From: Kitagawia praeruptora
Taxonomy: Eukaryota > Streptophyta > Magnoliopsida > Apiales > Apiaceae
Length of the DNA stretch: 64,000 nucleotides
Reading direction: 5' to 3'
Assembly: GCA_037693485.1 (NCBI GenBank)
Contig: CM075345.1
Coordinates: 88,742,001 to 88,806,000 of the forward strand
Shown: positions 11,641 through 22,829 of the stretch, one piece after another
Layout: each line of letters starts with the position of its first letter
How positions within the stretch are numbered: the first letter of the stretch is position 1
Notes under the pieces: generated by a model
Databases searched by the model: none
What the model was told of the DNA's origin: nothing
Seen by the model: the letters and a program-made list of their open reading frames with translations, nothing else
Translations under genes and position numbers: made by a program

Positions 11641-12093
11641 TGCGTCGCGGTCGATTGCTTCTTGGCTAGCTGGTTGACCCGGACGTGAAAATTATTCGTG
11701 ATCTTGCGGATCAAGAACCTTGATCTGAATCTCAAGTCACTATTTTGGTCATTCATGACTTTGTTATCTTAAGGATCAAGAAACTTGACCTTGATCTTAA
11801 ACTTTTATCATGGATCTAGGATCTAAAACTGTCCGTGATCCTAAGGATCAAGAATCTTGATCTTGATCACGAGTCGTCAGTTTGGTCATTCGTGACTTCA
11901 TGGCTAACCTTGGCCTTAATGGCTAATCTTGGCCTTCATGGCTAACCTTGGCCTCCCTTTAGCATTGGCAATAATCCGAGATTTGCTGAAAAAGTCGAGA
12001 TTTAGGTTTGAAAACTATTCAAAGTTCACTGAAAAAGTTGGGATCCAGGACCAAGTACTGAACCTAGACCGGTCGGATCCAGGTTCAGGAGCT

Positions 12094-12663
12094 GGTCGGC
12101 TGGACCTCCTTAAAAGGAGCTGGTCGGCCAAGACCTGGTCGGCCGGGGTCTCCAAGACTATAGAAAACTCAGAGATCTTCGCGTGGACAGTAAGATCGTC
12201 CAAATCTGATACCCGGAGCTAAAGATATGGCCCAAACAACGTCAACAGTCCGTGTAGGACTGAAAATCAGTCTTGGTCGGCTGGACCCCCTTAAAAGGAG
12301 CTGGTCGGCCAAGACCTGGTCGGCCGGGGTCTCCAAGACTATAGAAAACTCAGAGATCTTCGCGTGGACAGTAAGATCGTCCAAATCTGATACCCGGAGC
12401 TAAAGATATGGCCCAAACAACGTCAACAGTCCGTGTAGGACTGAAAATCAGTCTTGGTCGGCTGGACCCCCTTAAAAGGAGCTGGTCGGCCAAGACCTGG
12501 TCGGCCGGGGTCTCCAAGACTATAGAAAACTCAGAGATCTTCGCGTGGACAGTAAGATCGTCCAAATCTGATACCCGGAGCTAAAGATATGGCCCAAACA
12601 ACGTCAATAGTCCGTGTAGGACTGAAAATCAGTCTTGGTCGGCTGGACCCCCTTAAAAGGAGC
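12094..12663. repeat. 181-bp tandem repeat, about 3.1 copies, in the Tat 3' UTR
   Basis: GGTCGGCCAAGACC starts at 12122, 12303 and 12484, an exact 181-bp period. Copies are almost identical after the first partial unit. The repeat includes GATCTTCGCGTGGACAGTAA and CGTCAACAGTCCGTGTAGG. Minus-strand frames across it are open but are a by-product of the repetition. Its unit length is in the range typical of plant satellite monomers. Confidence 0.92.
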
Positions 12664-13014
12664 TTGGTCTTGAACCTTGAGTTCATTCATGGTTGTTGGT
12701 TATCATCAACCCTTGACTCTCATCCTTGTGATGAAGTTCTTTAGTTCTTACCTCATCTTTGTTTCTCATGGAGGAGGTCTTCCTTCTCGATTGATCATTC
12801 AGGTAGTTCACTTGCTCCTTAGCACTTGACTTTAGGCCTGGTATGCCTTTGTTGGTTTTCAACCCTTTAGCTTGATTCTAGGTTTCCAACCTTATTTTCT
12901 TATGCTCATATAACCTTTCTTAGGTCTCAACTTGATTGACAACTCTTGGTTCGAGTCCTTAAACTCAAACGACAAGCTCGATTGGAGGCAGACAGCCTTG
13001 TTGGCCATCGAGGC

Positions 13015-14851
13015 TTAATTAATGTTGTGTTGAGATTTGAAGTTCAAGGATTCAATCCTTAATCTTGGAATGTGTTCATCATCCCAGATTTCCAACCTGT
13101 AGAATCCTCGTCCTGGTGTCTTCCTGACTCGATACGACCCTTCCCAATTGGGGGATAGTCTTCCCTTCTGGCCAACTCTGGAGGCCTCTATCTTCCTCAG
13201 AGTCAAGTTGTCTTGTCGAAAGAACTTCTCCTTAACCCTTTGGTCGCAGTGGAAAGATGCTTTCTTCTGACGCTCTGCGTTTCTAGCATTCGCTTCATCC
13301 CTAACCTCGTCAATCAGATCGAGGGCGAGCCTCACGCCTTTTTCATTGGTCTCGTGATCATATGCTTCCACTCTTGGCGATGCATGTGTAATCTCTAGGG
13401 GGCACAACTGCCTTGGCTCCATAAGCCAGCAAAAACGGGGTTGCTTCAGTTATCACTTCGTAGGTGGTGTGGTATACCCAAAGTATAGGCAGCAACTCAT
13501 CCACCTAAGTGTTTCTTGATCGTCCGACCCTCTTCTTCAGTCCATCAAGGATAATTCAATTTTCTACCTCAGCTTGTCCATTAGCCTCAGGGTGAGCTAC
13601 TGAAGAAAAGCGAAGTTCAATAACATTCTCCTTGCAGTACTTCTTAAACTCTTCATTGTTGAATTTTGTCCCATTATCCGTCACAAGGATTCGGGGGATC
13701 CCCTATCTGCAGATGATGCTCTCCCAAAAGAACTGGGAAATTTGTTTGGTGGTTATCTTGGCTAAGGGCTTAGCCTCAATCCACTTAGTGAAGTAGTCGA
13801 TGGCCACTATCATAAACTTCCTTTGTGCCGAAGCCATAGGGAAAGGACCTAGTATGTCCATTCCCCACATTGCAAACGAGATGGGAGAATTGATCGAAGT
13901 TAACATCTCAGGCGGCTGCCTTACAATTGGAGCGTGCTTTTGACATCTGTCACACTTCTTGACATAATTCTGCGCATCGGCCAACATCTCTGGCCAATAG
14001 AATCCCAGTCGTGTGATCTTGTGAGCTAGGGCTCTGCCCCCCAAGTGTTGCCCACATATCCCTTCATGAACTTCCTCCAAGGCTTCTCTTGCCCCTTGGG
14101 GCCTCAAGCACTTCAGGTACGGGACGACAAACGATCTTTTGTAGAGGATGCCTTCAATCAAGGCGTATCTCAATGCCCTCACTGACAGCTTTCGTGCCTC
14201 CAAGGCATTGTCAGGGAGCCAGCCTGTCTCGAGGTGAGCTTTGATAGGGTCAATCCAGCAACCTCCCATATCAATCGGTGCTATCAACTTAGAATTGATG
14301 GTCGGGGCCTTCAAGACTTGGAAGTAAACACTCCCTGCATAGTTCTCAATTTCAGAAGAAGCAAATTTAGACAAGGCATCGGCCTTAGCGTTCTCCTCTC
14401 TCGGAATGTGTTCCACATAGCATTCCTCAAACTGAGTCATAACAGCTTTCACGACTCTCAGGTATTTTGCCATAGTCTCATCATTGGCTTCAAACTCGCC
14501 ATTCACTTGCGAGACCACCAGTCTTGAATCTCCACACACTTTGAGGTTCTTGACCCTCATGACTCTAGCTAAGCCCAATCCAGCTATCAATGCCTCATAC
14601 TCAGCTTCATTATTGGTAGTAGGAAAATCCAACTTCAAAGCATACTCAACTGTGAACCCATCGGGGCTTTGCAGAACTAAACCTGCATGGCTTGATTTTG
14701 TTTTTGATGCTCCATCAAAATAGAGCACCCAATATTCCTTCTGACCAGTTACAAGTTCCTCATCTTTATCTCCACTCTCAGTGGTAGTTACTATCTCCTG
14801 CCCCCCGACTTCTTGGTTGTTAATGGTGCATTCAACCACGAAGTCAGCCAA
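13015..14851 (-). pseudogene. Archaeal-type RNase H and integrase of the Tat element
   Basis: The right part (14851-13703, 382 codons open) starts with an RNase H: YFDGASKTKSSHAG (first Asp), NNEAEYEALIAGL (Glu), GDSRLVVSQV (Asp) and ENAKADALSKFA (Asp), the aRH of Tat elements. An integrase zinc finger follows (HEGICGQHLGGRALAHK, then CDRCQ) and the first catalytic Asp in WGMDILGPFP. A stop at about 13703 interrupts the catalytic core just before the second Asp region (VTDNGTKFN, same frame), and further stops lie at about 13570 and 13510. The C-terminal part is open again from 13422 to 13015 and includes PNWEGSYRV, the usual integrase C-terminus. It acts, when intact, in degrading template RNA and inserting cDNA. 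This copy cannot make a full integrase. Confidence 0.88.
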
Positions 14852-14879
14852 TGCCTGAGCCTTGACGGCTGTCCGAGGC

Positions 14880-16200
14880 TTATACTTGATATCAAACTCT
14901 CCAAGTTATATGGCCCACTTGATTAGCTTTCCACTGGCCTTAGGGCTATGCAATATGTTCCTCAGCTGCTGGTCCGTCCGGAGCCTAGAAGTATGATCGT
15001 AGCTTCCTCGAGGCCGTTATCAATGCCAAGGCAAACTTCTCGATGGTAGAGTAATTTAACTCAGCCCCATGCAACACCTTGCTTACGTAGTAGATGGGTT
15101 TCTGAACCTTGCTTTCTTCTCGAACGAGAACGGTACTCAGTGCTTGCTCAGATACTGCCAAGTATAGGTAGAGAGTCTCTCCGGGACTAGTTTAGCCAAC
15201 AACGGGGCTTCGGCCATGTACTTCTTCAATTGTTCAAAGACCTCCTGGCTCTAAGGTGTCCACTCAAAATTTTTCACTTTCTTCAATGCTTGAAAGAACG
15301 GCAAACATTTATCACCAGATTTGGAGATGAATCTCCCCAAGGCCGCAAATCGGCCTGTCAACTTCTACACATCTCTTATAGAGCGTGGTGGCTTCATGTA
15401 TAAGATCTCCTTGATCTTGTCATGGTTGGCCTCAATGCCTCTTTTTGAAACCATCAGTCCTAAAAACTTCCCAGATCCAATGCCAAAGGCACACTTGGCT
15501 GGATTCAACATCATCTTGTGGTGCCTCAGTACTTCAAATGCATCTCCGAGGTGTTTAATATGATCTGCCGTGAATAGGCTCTTGACTAACATATCATCAA
15601 TATAGACCTCCATGGTTTTTCCAATTAGATGGGCAAATATTTTATTCACCAATCATTGGTAAGTAGCTCGTGTATTCTTTAGCACAAATGCCATAGCAAG
15701 ATAACAGAAAACACCAAAGTCGGTTATGAAAGATACCTTAGGGATGTCGTCCTTATGCATCTTGATCTGGTTGTATCCACTGAAACCATCCATGAAACTC
15801 AGCATCTCGTGCCCAACTGTGGCATCTATCAACGTATCTATCCTTGGTAGAGGGAAACAATCCTTAGGACATGCATCATTCAAGTCAGTGAAGTCTATAC
15901 ACATCCTCCACTTCCCATTTGCCTTCTTGACCATCACAGGGTTAGCCAACCACTTGAGGAACTGAATCTCTTCAATAAACCCAGCTTATAAGAGCATGCC
16001 AACTTCTTGTTTAATGGCCTCTTGCCTTTCTGGAGCGAAATTCCTCTTCTTCTGCTTTAATGTCGTTCATTTAGGATCGACATTCAACTTGTGAGTTATG
16101 AGCTGGGGATCAATCCCTGGCATATCAATTGCTGTCCAAGCAAACACATCACTATCCTCTTGTAAGAATGCTGTCAACTTGCCCTTCAAGGGGTTCCTTC
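14880..16200 (-). pseudogene. Reverse transcriptase (and decayed first RNase H) of the Tat element
   Basis: Open stretches at 15949-15653 and 15652-15365 carry RT motifs in order: KWRMCIDFTDLNDACPKD, FPLPRIDTLID, FMDGFSGYNQIKM, and the catalytic box VYIDDMLVKS, then HLGDAFEVLRHHKMMLNP and FLGLMVSKRGIE. The two parts are in the same frame, split by a stop near 15654. Upstream, 16200-15960 retains TAIDMPGIDP and AGFIEEI with stops. Downstream, 15300-14880 has shattered remnants of the connection and first RNase H with many stops. It would convert element RNA to cDNA, but it is clearly inactivated here. Confidence 0.85.
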
Positions 16201-16860
16201 AATTGGCTTTCGGGCTATGCAATATGTTTCTTCAACGGGTGGTCCATCAGGACTTCAACGTTTGTCTTGGTTCCATCATTTTTTTTTTGTTTTTCTTGAT
16301 TCTAGGTCAAGGATTCAAGGTTGATTCCTCGATTTAGATTTCCAATTAAACAATCATGTGGGCTTCTCGCCTTTTAAACTCTTTAAAACGAGAGTTTGCT
16401 TGAACTTCTTGATCATTGTTTAAGGTTCTCTATTGGTCTTCTACCTTAGATTCTCCATCCAAGTCATTTTTGAAAACATTAAAAAGTGGCTAGTCTTTAG
16501 CCTCCACAGCCTTGCATGGCTTTGATTGCCAGATGTCTTTTATCCCGGATCCTTCAAGGAATTGAAACACTTATTTGGTTGTGCTGTAACCTAACTCTCG
16601 ACCCTTCAGAGTTTTATTTATGCGTTTGTTTGCTTCCATTTGTATATTCTTTTATTTTCGGTACTTGGTCATCTTTGACTTACACACATCAGGTGCTTGG
16701 TACATAAATAGAATCATAGAACGAAAAGCAAACTTGCATTAATAACATAAATGGGTTCAACCTTTATATAGAGTACTACTGTCCTACTCAGAGCGACATG
16801 CTCTGCATGGTTTCATCGAACCTTATTTCTACTTCTACTAGATAAATATGAAGCTAAGTC
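16201..16860. other. Unassigned spacer between protease and RT
   Basis: This stretch lacks the protease-RT linker expected in Tat elements. A short segment near 16200-16230 (GGCTATGCAATATGTT) matches sequence at about 14944 in the RNase H region, so at least part of it is duplicated material. The remainder has no recognisable coding content. Confidence 0.5.
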
Positions 16861-17085
16861 CAACTTTGCAAGACTAGGCCTGCATGGCTTGATTTTGTTT
16901 TTGATGCTCCATCAAAATAGAGCACCTACTACTCCTTCTAGTCTCCTCATTCTTCTTCTGAAGTTCACTTTCTTCTTGGGGTACTATCTCTTGCCCCCGA
17001 CTTCTTGGTTGCCAATGTTACATTCAACCACGAAGTCAGTTGACGCCTTAGCCTTGATGGCTGTTCGAGGCTTATGTGTGATGTC
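16861..17085 (-). repeat. Duplicated start of the RNase H region fused behind the protease
   Basis: The block TGCATGGCTTGATTTTGTTT followed by TTGATGCTCCATCAAAATAG, and later CATTCAACCACGAAGTCAG, occurs here and again at about 14680-14845. On the minus strand the gag-protease frame therefore ends with DFVVECNIGNQEVGGKR, nearly the same peptide that precedes the RNase H (DFVVECTINNQEVGGQ). Confidence 0.8.
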
Positions 17086-19534
17086 CTCTTCTGGACTTTC
17101 TTTGTGTTCCTTATCACTGCGGATGTCCATGTCTTCAATCGGAAGGACCTGCCCCCCGACTCCGTCAGGCCTTAACGCGGCTACATAACAGCTTCGTGCC
17201 ATCTTTTGATTGCCTTTATGTTCTCCAACACCATTCTGGGTTGGGAACTTGATCTTCATATGATAAGTTGAGGCAACAGCTTTGAATGCATGAAGTCCAG
17301 CCCTTCCGAGGATAACGTTGTACGTTGAAACCGCCTTGATTACCAGGAAGTTCAACATCTGAGTGGCCTTCTTGGGCTCCTGTCCAATAGTCATAGGCAA
17401 TTGAATAGTCCCTTCAACTTTAGATCCTACGCCATTAAATCCATATATAGGCATGTTATTTGGGGTCAACTGAGAATCATTGTAACCCATCTTCACAAAT
17501 GCATCATGAAATAGAACGTCAACGGAAGCTCCAATATCTATCAAGACTCGCTTCACTTCTGAGTTTCCAATTACAGGAGTTATGACCAACGGGTCGTCAT
17601 GGGGGAACTTCACCCCTTCAAGATCAGAATCATCAAAACCAAGTGTGATTTCAGTCCTAGCCCGCTTCGGGGCCTCTCCCACGATGTGTATCACTTCTCT
17701 GGCGTACGCCTTTCGAGAGTTTCGAGTTGTACCGGCCGCTGTCGGGCCTCCCCAGATCATATTGATAACTGGCCCTCGGGGCTGTGTGTTACGATCACGA
17801 TCGTCATCCCTTCTGTTATAATCTCTAATTCGATTAACACGATCTTCACCCTTAGTGAAGTTGCTCAATTTCCCTCTACGGATCAAGAACTCGATCTCAT
17901 CTTCGAGTTGCTTGCAATCATCTGTATCATGCCCCACATCGCGGTGGAATCTACAGTACTGACCCTTGTTTCTCTTTGCGGGATCACCCCTAAGTGGCTT
18001 CGGCCATCGAAAATCTTTGTCTTTCTCAATATCTAACAAGATCTGACTCCTAGGAGCATTCAATCTTGCATAGTCGTTGAATCTTGGTCCCAAACTCTTC
18101 TTCGGTTCTTCTTAGGGGCATAGTCGGAGTCCTCGCTAGTTCGGGGATACTTGTCCCTAGCATCATACTCCAGGTCATCATACTCCTGGTCTTGCTTTCG
18201 CTTCTTGAAGTCGTTGTTACCTCCTCCCTCACTTACTGTGGCTTCTTTCTTCATGCTATCTTCAGCTTTAATGTACTTGTCAGCCCTTCGTTGGAGCTCA
18301 GCCATGTTTTCAGGAGGATGCTTCGCCAATGACCTTTTAAAGAATAGATCAGTGGTTCCGTGTTCCAGGGCTACCATGGCCACCTTATTCTCCAGATCAG
18401 TGATGTTCAAAGTCTCCTTGGTGAACCTCTTAAGGTAGTCTCTCAGATTTTCGTTCTTCCCTTGTACCACATACATAAGGATGCAGAACTTTTCTCATGA
18501 ACTCTCCCGCTAATGAATTGGCTGACAAAAGCGGCGCTCAACTCCTTAAAAGAGCCAATCGAATTCGTAGGTAGGCGGCTATACCATCTTTGAGCCATGC
18601 CCGACAGGGTTTGAGGGAACGCCCTACACTTCAAGGCGTCGCTTGCAGGCTGCAACAGCAGTGCATTTGAGAACGTCCTAACATGGTTTGCGGGATCACC
18701 CGTTCCATCATAAGCCTTAATTGTCGGCATCTTGAACTTCTTTGAGATACGAGCATTCATCACCTCCTCAGTAAACGGGGGTGTGGGATCATCAGGATCC
18801 CTAAGTGGCATCAGATCCTTGGGGTTGCTCTTGGGGGCTTCCACCCTTGTTGTTTTTCCAGTTGGGGCATCAGCCCTTCTTTGCCTTCTTGAAGGCCTCT
18901 CCAAATCTATAAAGGGAATCGGTCCTGATGTTGGAGGAGGTTGAGTCTGATTTGACCTAGCTTGTTCTCTTGCCATATCTTCCTTTAATCTTAAAATCTC
19001 GGCTTCATAAGCCTTGATTCTTTCCGCAGTTGTAGACGGGGGTCCATCATAGACAGTTTGATGACTCCTCCGGGGTTCTCTGCTAGCACGTCGCCTTCTT
19101 GGGGCTTCATCACGATCAACATCAGTTGATGAATCGTCAGTATAGGGGCCAGAGTAGTCAAGATACACTCGATCTCGGATCTGCAAGGCATGACCACTGG
19201 GTCCAGGAGGGTAGTTAGGCAGGCCATACATCGGGTTAGTACTCACGGGGAGATCCGTAGTATGGATCTGTACCCCTGGTGGTGGGTAACTGGGATCAAC
19301 TAGAGGAGAGACCAGCGTCTGGAGGGAGCTGGTTCCTTGACCTGGGTGAACGACCATAGGTAACGTTCTCTCGACATGGGGATTCGTCCCTGGAGGTTGA
19401 GAAACCTGAGTTTGAGTGATCGCCCCTGTGGTTGGGGGTACTTGTTCAGTGACAGGCGGAGCAGAGCTTAGAGGTAGAGCCTCGGTAGCGATTGGCTCGG
19501 TAGTGCTTGGTGCTGTTCTTCGTGTTTGAACCAT
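16984..19534 (-). pseudogene. gag and protease of the Tat element, frameshifted
   Basis: Gag starts at the ATG at 19534 (MVQTRRTAPST), 16 bp inside the PBS. Residues 1-200 are Pro/Thr/Ser-rich; the capsid-like domain begins with KAYDGTGDPANHV and contains GMAQRWYSRLP. The first frame ends at 18443. A second frame (18476-18060) continues the capsid (KNENLRDYLKRF, YIKAEDS), and a third (18093-16984) carries the knuckle CRFHRDVGHDTDDC and the protease. Two frame changes therefore break gag. The protease active site reads LIDIGAS, where retroviral-type aspartic proteases have D-(S/T)-G, so the catalytic triplet is altered. The frame ends in duplicated RNase H sequence. Gag forms the virus-like particle and the protease matures it; neither can be normal here. 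Confidence 0.85.
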
Positions 19535-19549
19535 GGTTGATGTCTTTTT

Positions 19550-19565
19550 CCCACAGACGGCGCCA
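19550..19565 (-). other. Primer-binding site of the Tat element
   Basis: On the minus strand TGGCGCCGTCTGTGGG lies two bases inside the 5' LTR, where a tRNA primer anneals. The TGGCGCC core is usual for plant Tat/Athila elements; the tRNA was not identified. Confidence 0.8.
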
Positions 19566-19567
19566 AA

Positions 19568-20064
19568 TGTTGTGGAATAAAAACTAGGTTATGATTATGA
19601 CGGCTAGGGTTTGTGAGCTTCAAGCTTTAATGGCTGCTTCTGCGTTCGAGACTAAACGGTCCTCACAGAATGCCTACGTATCTCTGTATTAGAGAATCAA
19701 GCCAAGAAAACGTAGTTCTGAGAATGAGGGGTCAGACCCTTTATATAGGCTGAGAAGCCTAGGAATTATGGTAGGAGTAGGTGACTTGGTGGGCAAGCCA
19801 CCGCCTTGAGGAAGGTTCTAGACCCCTTCCTTGTAGGAGTCAGTTTCCATGTTGGAATATGTATCTTGGAGGCTAAGTCAGGCAAGAGTAATATCCTTGT
19901 TTGACTCTTATTTGCTGAGCTGTTTATTACCCCTAATATTAATTACGAAATTAATATTATAGTTAGGGTTTGGGCCCATCTGGTGGGCCCCACGTTTGGA
20001 CCATTCTAGGTCTAATAAATGCCACATTAAATGTGTCTTTAGGGCTTACTTTCAGCCCATATCA
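19568..20064 (-). repeat. 5' LTR of the Tat element
   Basis: 497 bp, TG...CA, matching the copy at 9872-10368 except at two sites. It should hold the promoter and transcription start of the element. Confidence 0.95.
19739..19750 (-). promoter_or_regulatory. TATA box in the Tat 5' LTR
   Basis: Read on the minus strand, GCCTATATAAAG is a good plant TATA box inside the LTR and points into the element. Confidence 0.6.
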
Positions 20065-20608
20065 GTATGTATATATGTATGCTATATAGTATGTATGTAT
20101 GTATATAATATTATAGTATATTATTATATATCTACAAAAATTTATATATGTATGTATTTGTGTTTGTACATGTGTACGTATGTATAAATATGCATAATAA
20201 TTATACAACAATTAATAGATTACAAATAATGAAATATTAATAGATTGTACAACATAAATGTATGTATGTATATATTGTATGTATGTATGCATATAATTAA
20301 TAATTATGTATGTATGTATGTACGTATGCATGTATAATTTATAATTATACATTAATATATAATTATCTACAAATATACATTATAATTAATAATTATACAT
20401 TATCTGAGGTAAGCCAACTGAGATTTATCTACAAATTAATATATATAAACAAAAATATTTAGTATGTACGTATGTATATAATATTATAGTATATTATTAT
20501 ATATCCACATAAATTTGGATATGTATATGTATGTATAAATATGCATATTAATTATACAACAATTAATAGATTACAAATAATAAAATATTAATAGATTATA
20601 CAACATAA

Positions 20609-20639
<31 letters not shown>

Positions 20640-21005
20640 TGTATGTATGTATGTATGTATGTATGTATGTTATATAGTATGTATGTATGTATATAATATT
20701 ATAATATATTATTATATATCCATAGAAATTTATATATGTATGTACTTATGTTTGTACATGTGTATGTATGTATAATTATGCATATTAATTATACAATAAT
20801 TAATAGATTACAAATAATGAAATATTAATAGATTTTTTAACATAAATGTATGTATGTACATATGCATGTATAATTAATAATTATGTATGTATGTATGTAT
20901 GTAAGTATTCATGTATAATTATTTATGTATGTATGTATGTATGTGTGTGTGTATGTATGTATATGTGTATGTATATATGTATATGTGTATGTATAATTAT
21001 TGGGA
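20065..21005. repeat. AT-rich tandem repeats with (TATG)n microsatellites
   Basis: Three more copies of the unit seen at 9690-9871 lie at about 20100-20280, 20460-20620 and 20680-20850, each ending ACATAAAT(A)TGTATG and followed by a TATG tetranucleotide tract (longest at about 20611-20670). Open frames of Tyr, Val, Cys and Met here are simple-sequence artefacts. Confidence 0.8.
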
Positions 21006-21271
21006 TTATACATTATACAAATATTTAGGTATGTTGCTAATGCTTTTTAATATTAACTCAAATGCTCACACAGCTCAAATGGTTATGGTGTTGCATTTAG
21101 TTATGCAAGGTCATGGGTTCAAACCCTTTTAATAGCATTTTTTTACAAATATTTAGAGTTAGGTTTGGAGTGAGGTTCGGAGGGACCGAGCCTATGAATT
21201 AATTTGCTCAGGGAAACCCCTTGTTGGTGTATTAGATATATAATAGATTAAATATCTTTCCGGTATTTGCA

Positions 21272-22327
21272 TTCAATTTTGAGAAATTTTTAATGGTTTT
21301 CTCGTAATATTGACTTTTTTAAATGGTATATTAAATATTTTTTACTTTTATTTGGTACCATTTTACTATTATTTCATTTCATAATATATCTCTATCGTCA
21401 ATTTCCGTTAATCAAACGTTATATACCATATCTATAGTATAAAAATACAAAAAAAAATTCTTAATGATACTCTCATGAAATCGACTTTTTCAAATGGTAT
21501 ATCAAAATGTTTTAACTTTTATTTGGTACCAATTTATTATGATGTCACTCGATGTTATAGCCCAACTGTCAACCCACATTTATCAAACCTTATATAACCT
21601 TGTAGTTGATATAGAAACACAAATAATTGCAGCTATATACAATTTAATAATCATATGATAAAATGAAAACTATTGCAAAATAGATAGCAAAACTATCCTA
21701 AAAATTAAACTATGGTTATTCAAAGGATTCAGTCAGATTCACCCAATCAATTTAATTATGATAACATGAAAGAAATATAGTATAAATATTGATCTTCCAA
21801 GAGAAACAGTTTAAAACCAAATAGAAATTGGTTTGAACTTGTGATAAGCATGAGATGAACCAAATTGAGAAATTTTTATCTTAGTAGCTGGTGATGTACT
21901 ACCCTTTTATGAAGTTATCTTCATTTTCGTCATTTATGGTGCACTGTTAATCAAAAGCATAAATTCACCAATCTCGTTACCCTTTTTTTTATACTTTAAG
22001 ATCATTTAAGGATCAAATAACGCTACTAATGAAATTTGACGAGAAGGGTATGGCATGTACTGATATAATGGTAAAGTGCTACCAAATGAAAGTCAAAATT
22101 ACTCGTTGAATCATTTGAAAAAGCCAAATGTACAAGGATAACATTGAAAATTTTCATGTTGTTTATAAAATCATTTAATGTTTTATTAATGGAATTTGAT
22201 GGAAGTAATATAATATGGAATAATATAATAGTAAAGTAGTACCAAATGGAAGACAAAATTATTTGATGTATCATTTGAAAAAACAATTTTATGAGAATAA
22301 CATTAAAAATTTTCCTTCAAATTTTCA
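21272..22327. mobile_element. Foldback-type element with duplicated inverted arms
   Basis: The left arm has two direct units about 171 bp apart (TAATGGTTTTCTCG at 21291 and TAATGATACTCTCA at 21462), each followed by GACTTTTT(T/C)AAATGGTATAT and TTTGGTACC. The right arm has two units of the same family in reverse complement (CATTTGAAAAA at 22112 and 22272, each preceded by a GGTACTAC or TGCTACC version of the same box). A 340-bp middle shows no coding potential. The arms could fold into a long hairpin. Borders are approximate and no target duplication was confirmed. Confidence 0.7.
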
Positions 22328-22329
22328 AT

Positions 22330-22713
22330 TGTTAGATATTGCTAGTAACTATCAAAGTAATTACTAACTAGCAAGTACACACAAGTCCCTGACAAAAATA
22401 TAATAAGAAAGCTAGAGAAAAAAGAGACATTGTATTGATCATAATAATCCTTGATTCATTACAAACGAAAGACACTCCAATATATAGGCTAGATGACAAG
22501 ATATAAGATAAGGCCATAGACCATAACAAACTGTCCTGATAGTACTACAAAATAGGACCATCAACTATGAAGAACCAGGGTTCTCCTTAATAGCATTTGT
22601 CTTGATCTTGCTTACAAGTAACTTCATGTTACTTGTCTTGTTCTTGCTTACAGTAACTTCATGTTACTGGAAGTTACTGCCAGATACCACATTATTATTA
22701 TTGCACAATAACA
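22330..22713 (-). repeat. 3' LTR of the truncated copia element
   Basis: 384 bp with TG...CA ends. On the minus strand it contains a CCTATATATTGG TATA-like box at about 22479-22490, and just inside the element CCAACTTGAGGGGGGG forms the polypurine tract. Confidence 0.85.
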
Positions 22714-22829
22714 CCCCCCCTCAAGTTGGATGGTGAAAACAGGTTGCAAACATTCAACTTGGCATTAAACAGAGCTAACTGAGCTGCACCTACTTCCTTT
22801 GTGAACATGTCTGCAGGTTGCACTGAGGT

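Larger units (their letters stand above)
9872..20064 (-). mobile_element. Complete but degenerate Ty3/gypsy Tat-lineage element
   Basis: A 10.2 kb element bounded by 497-bp LTRs with TG...CA ends and a GTATG target duplication (9867-9871 and 20065-20069). Order in element direction (right to left): 5' LTR, PBS, gag, protease, RT, archaeal-type RNase H, integrase, then 2.6 kb of tandem-repeat-rich 3' untranslated sequence, polypurine tract, 3' LTR. The extra RNase H after RT and the long repeat-bearing 3' UTR are characteristic of the Tat (Ogre/Retand-like) clade. The LTRs differ at only two positions I could find, but the coding region has many stops and a rearrangement, so this copy probably moved using proteins supplied in trans. 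Confidence 0.93.

Noticed and set aside
11929..12565. Several frames on both strands over the 181-bp repeats
   Set aside because: They are copies of one repeat unit read through; the period is not a multiple of three in a way that suggests a repeat protein, and they lie in a 3' UTR.
20846..21132. Tyr/Val/Cys/Met-rich frames
   Set aside because: Products of TATG and TGTA microsatellites.
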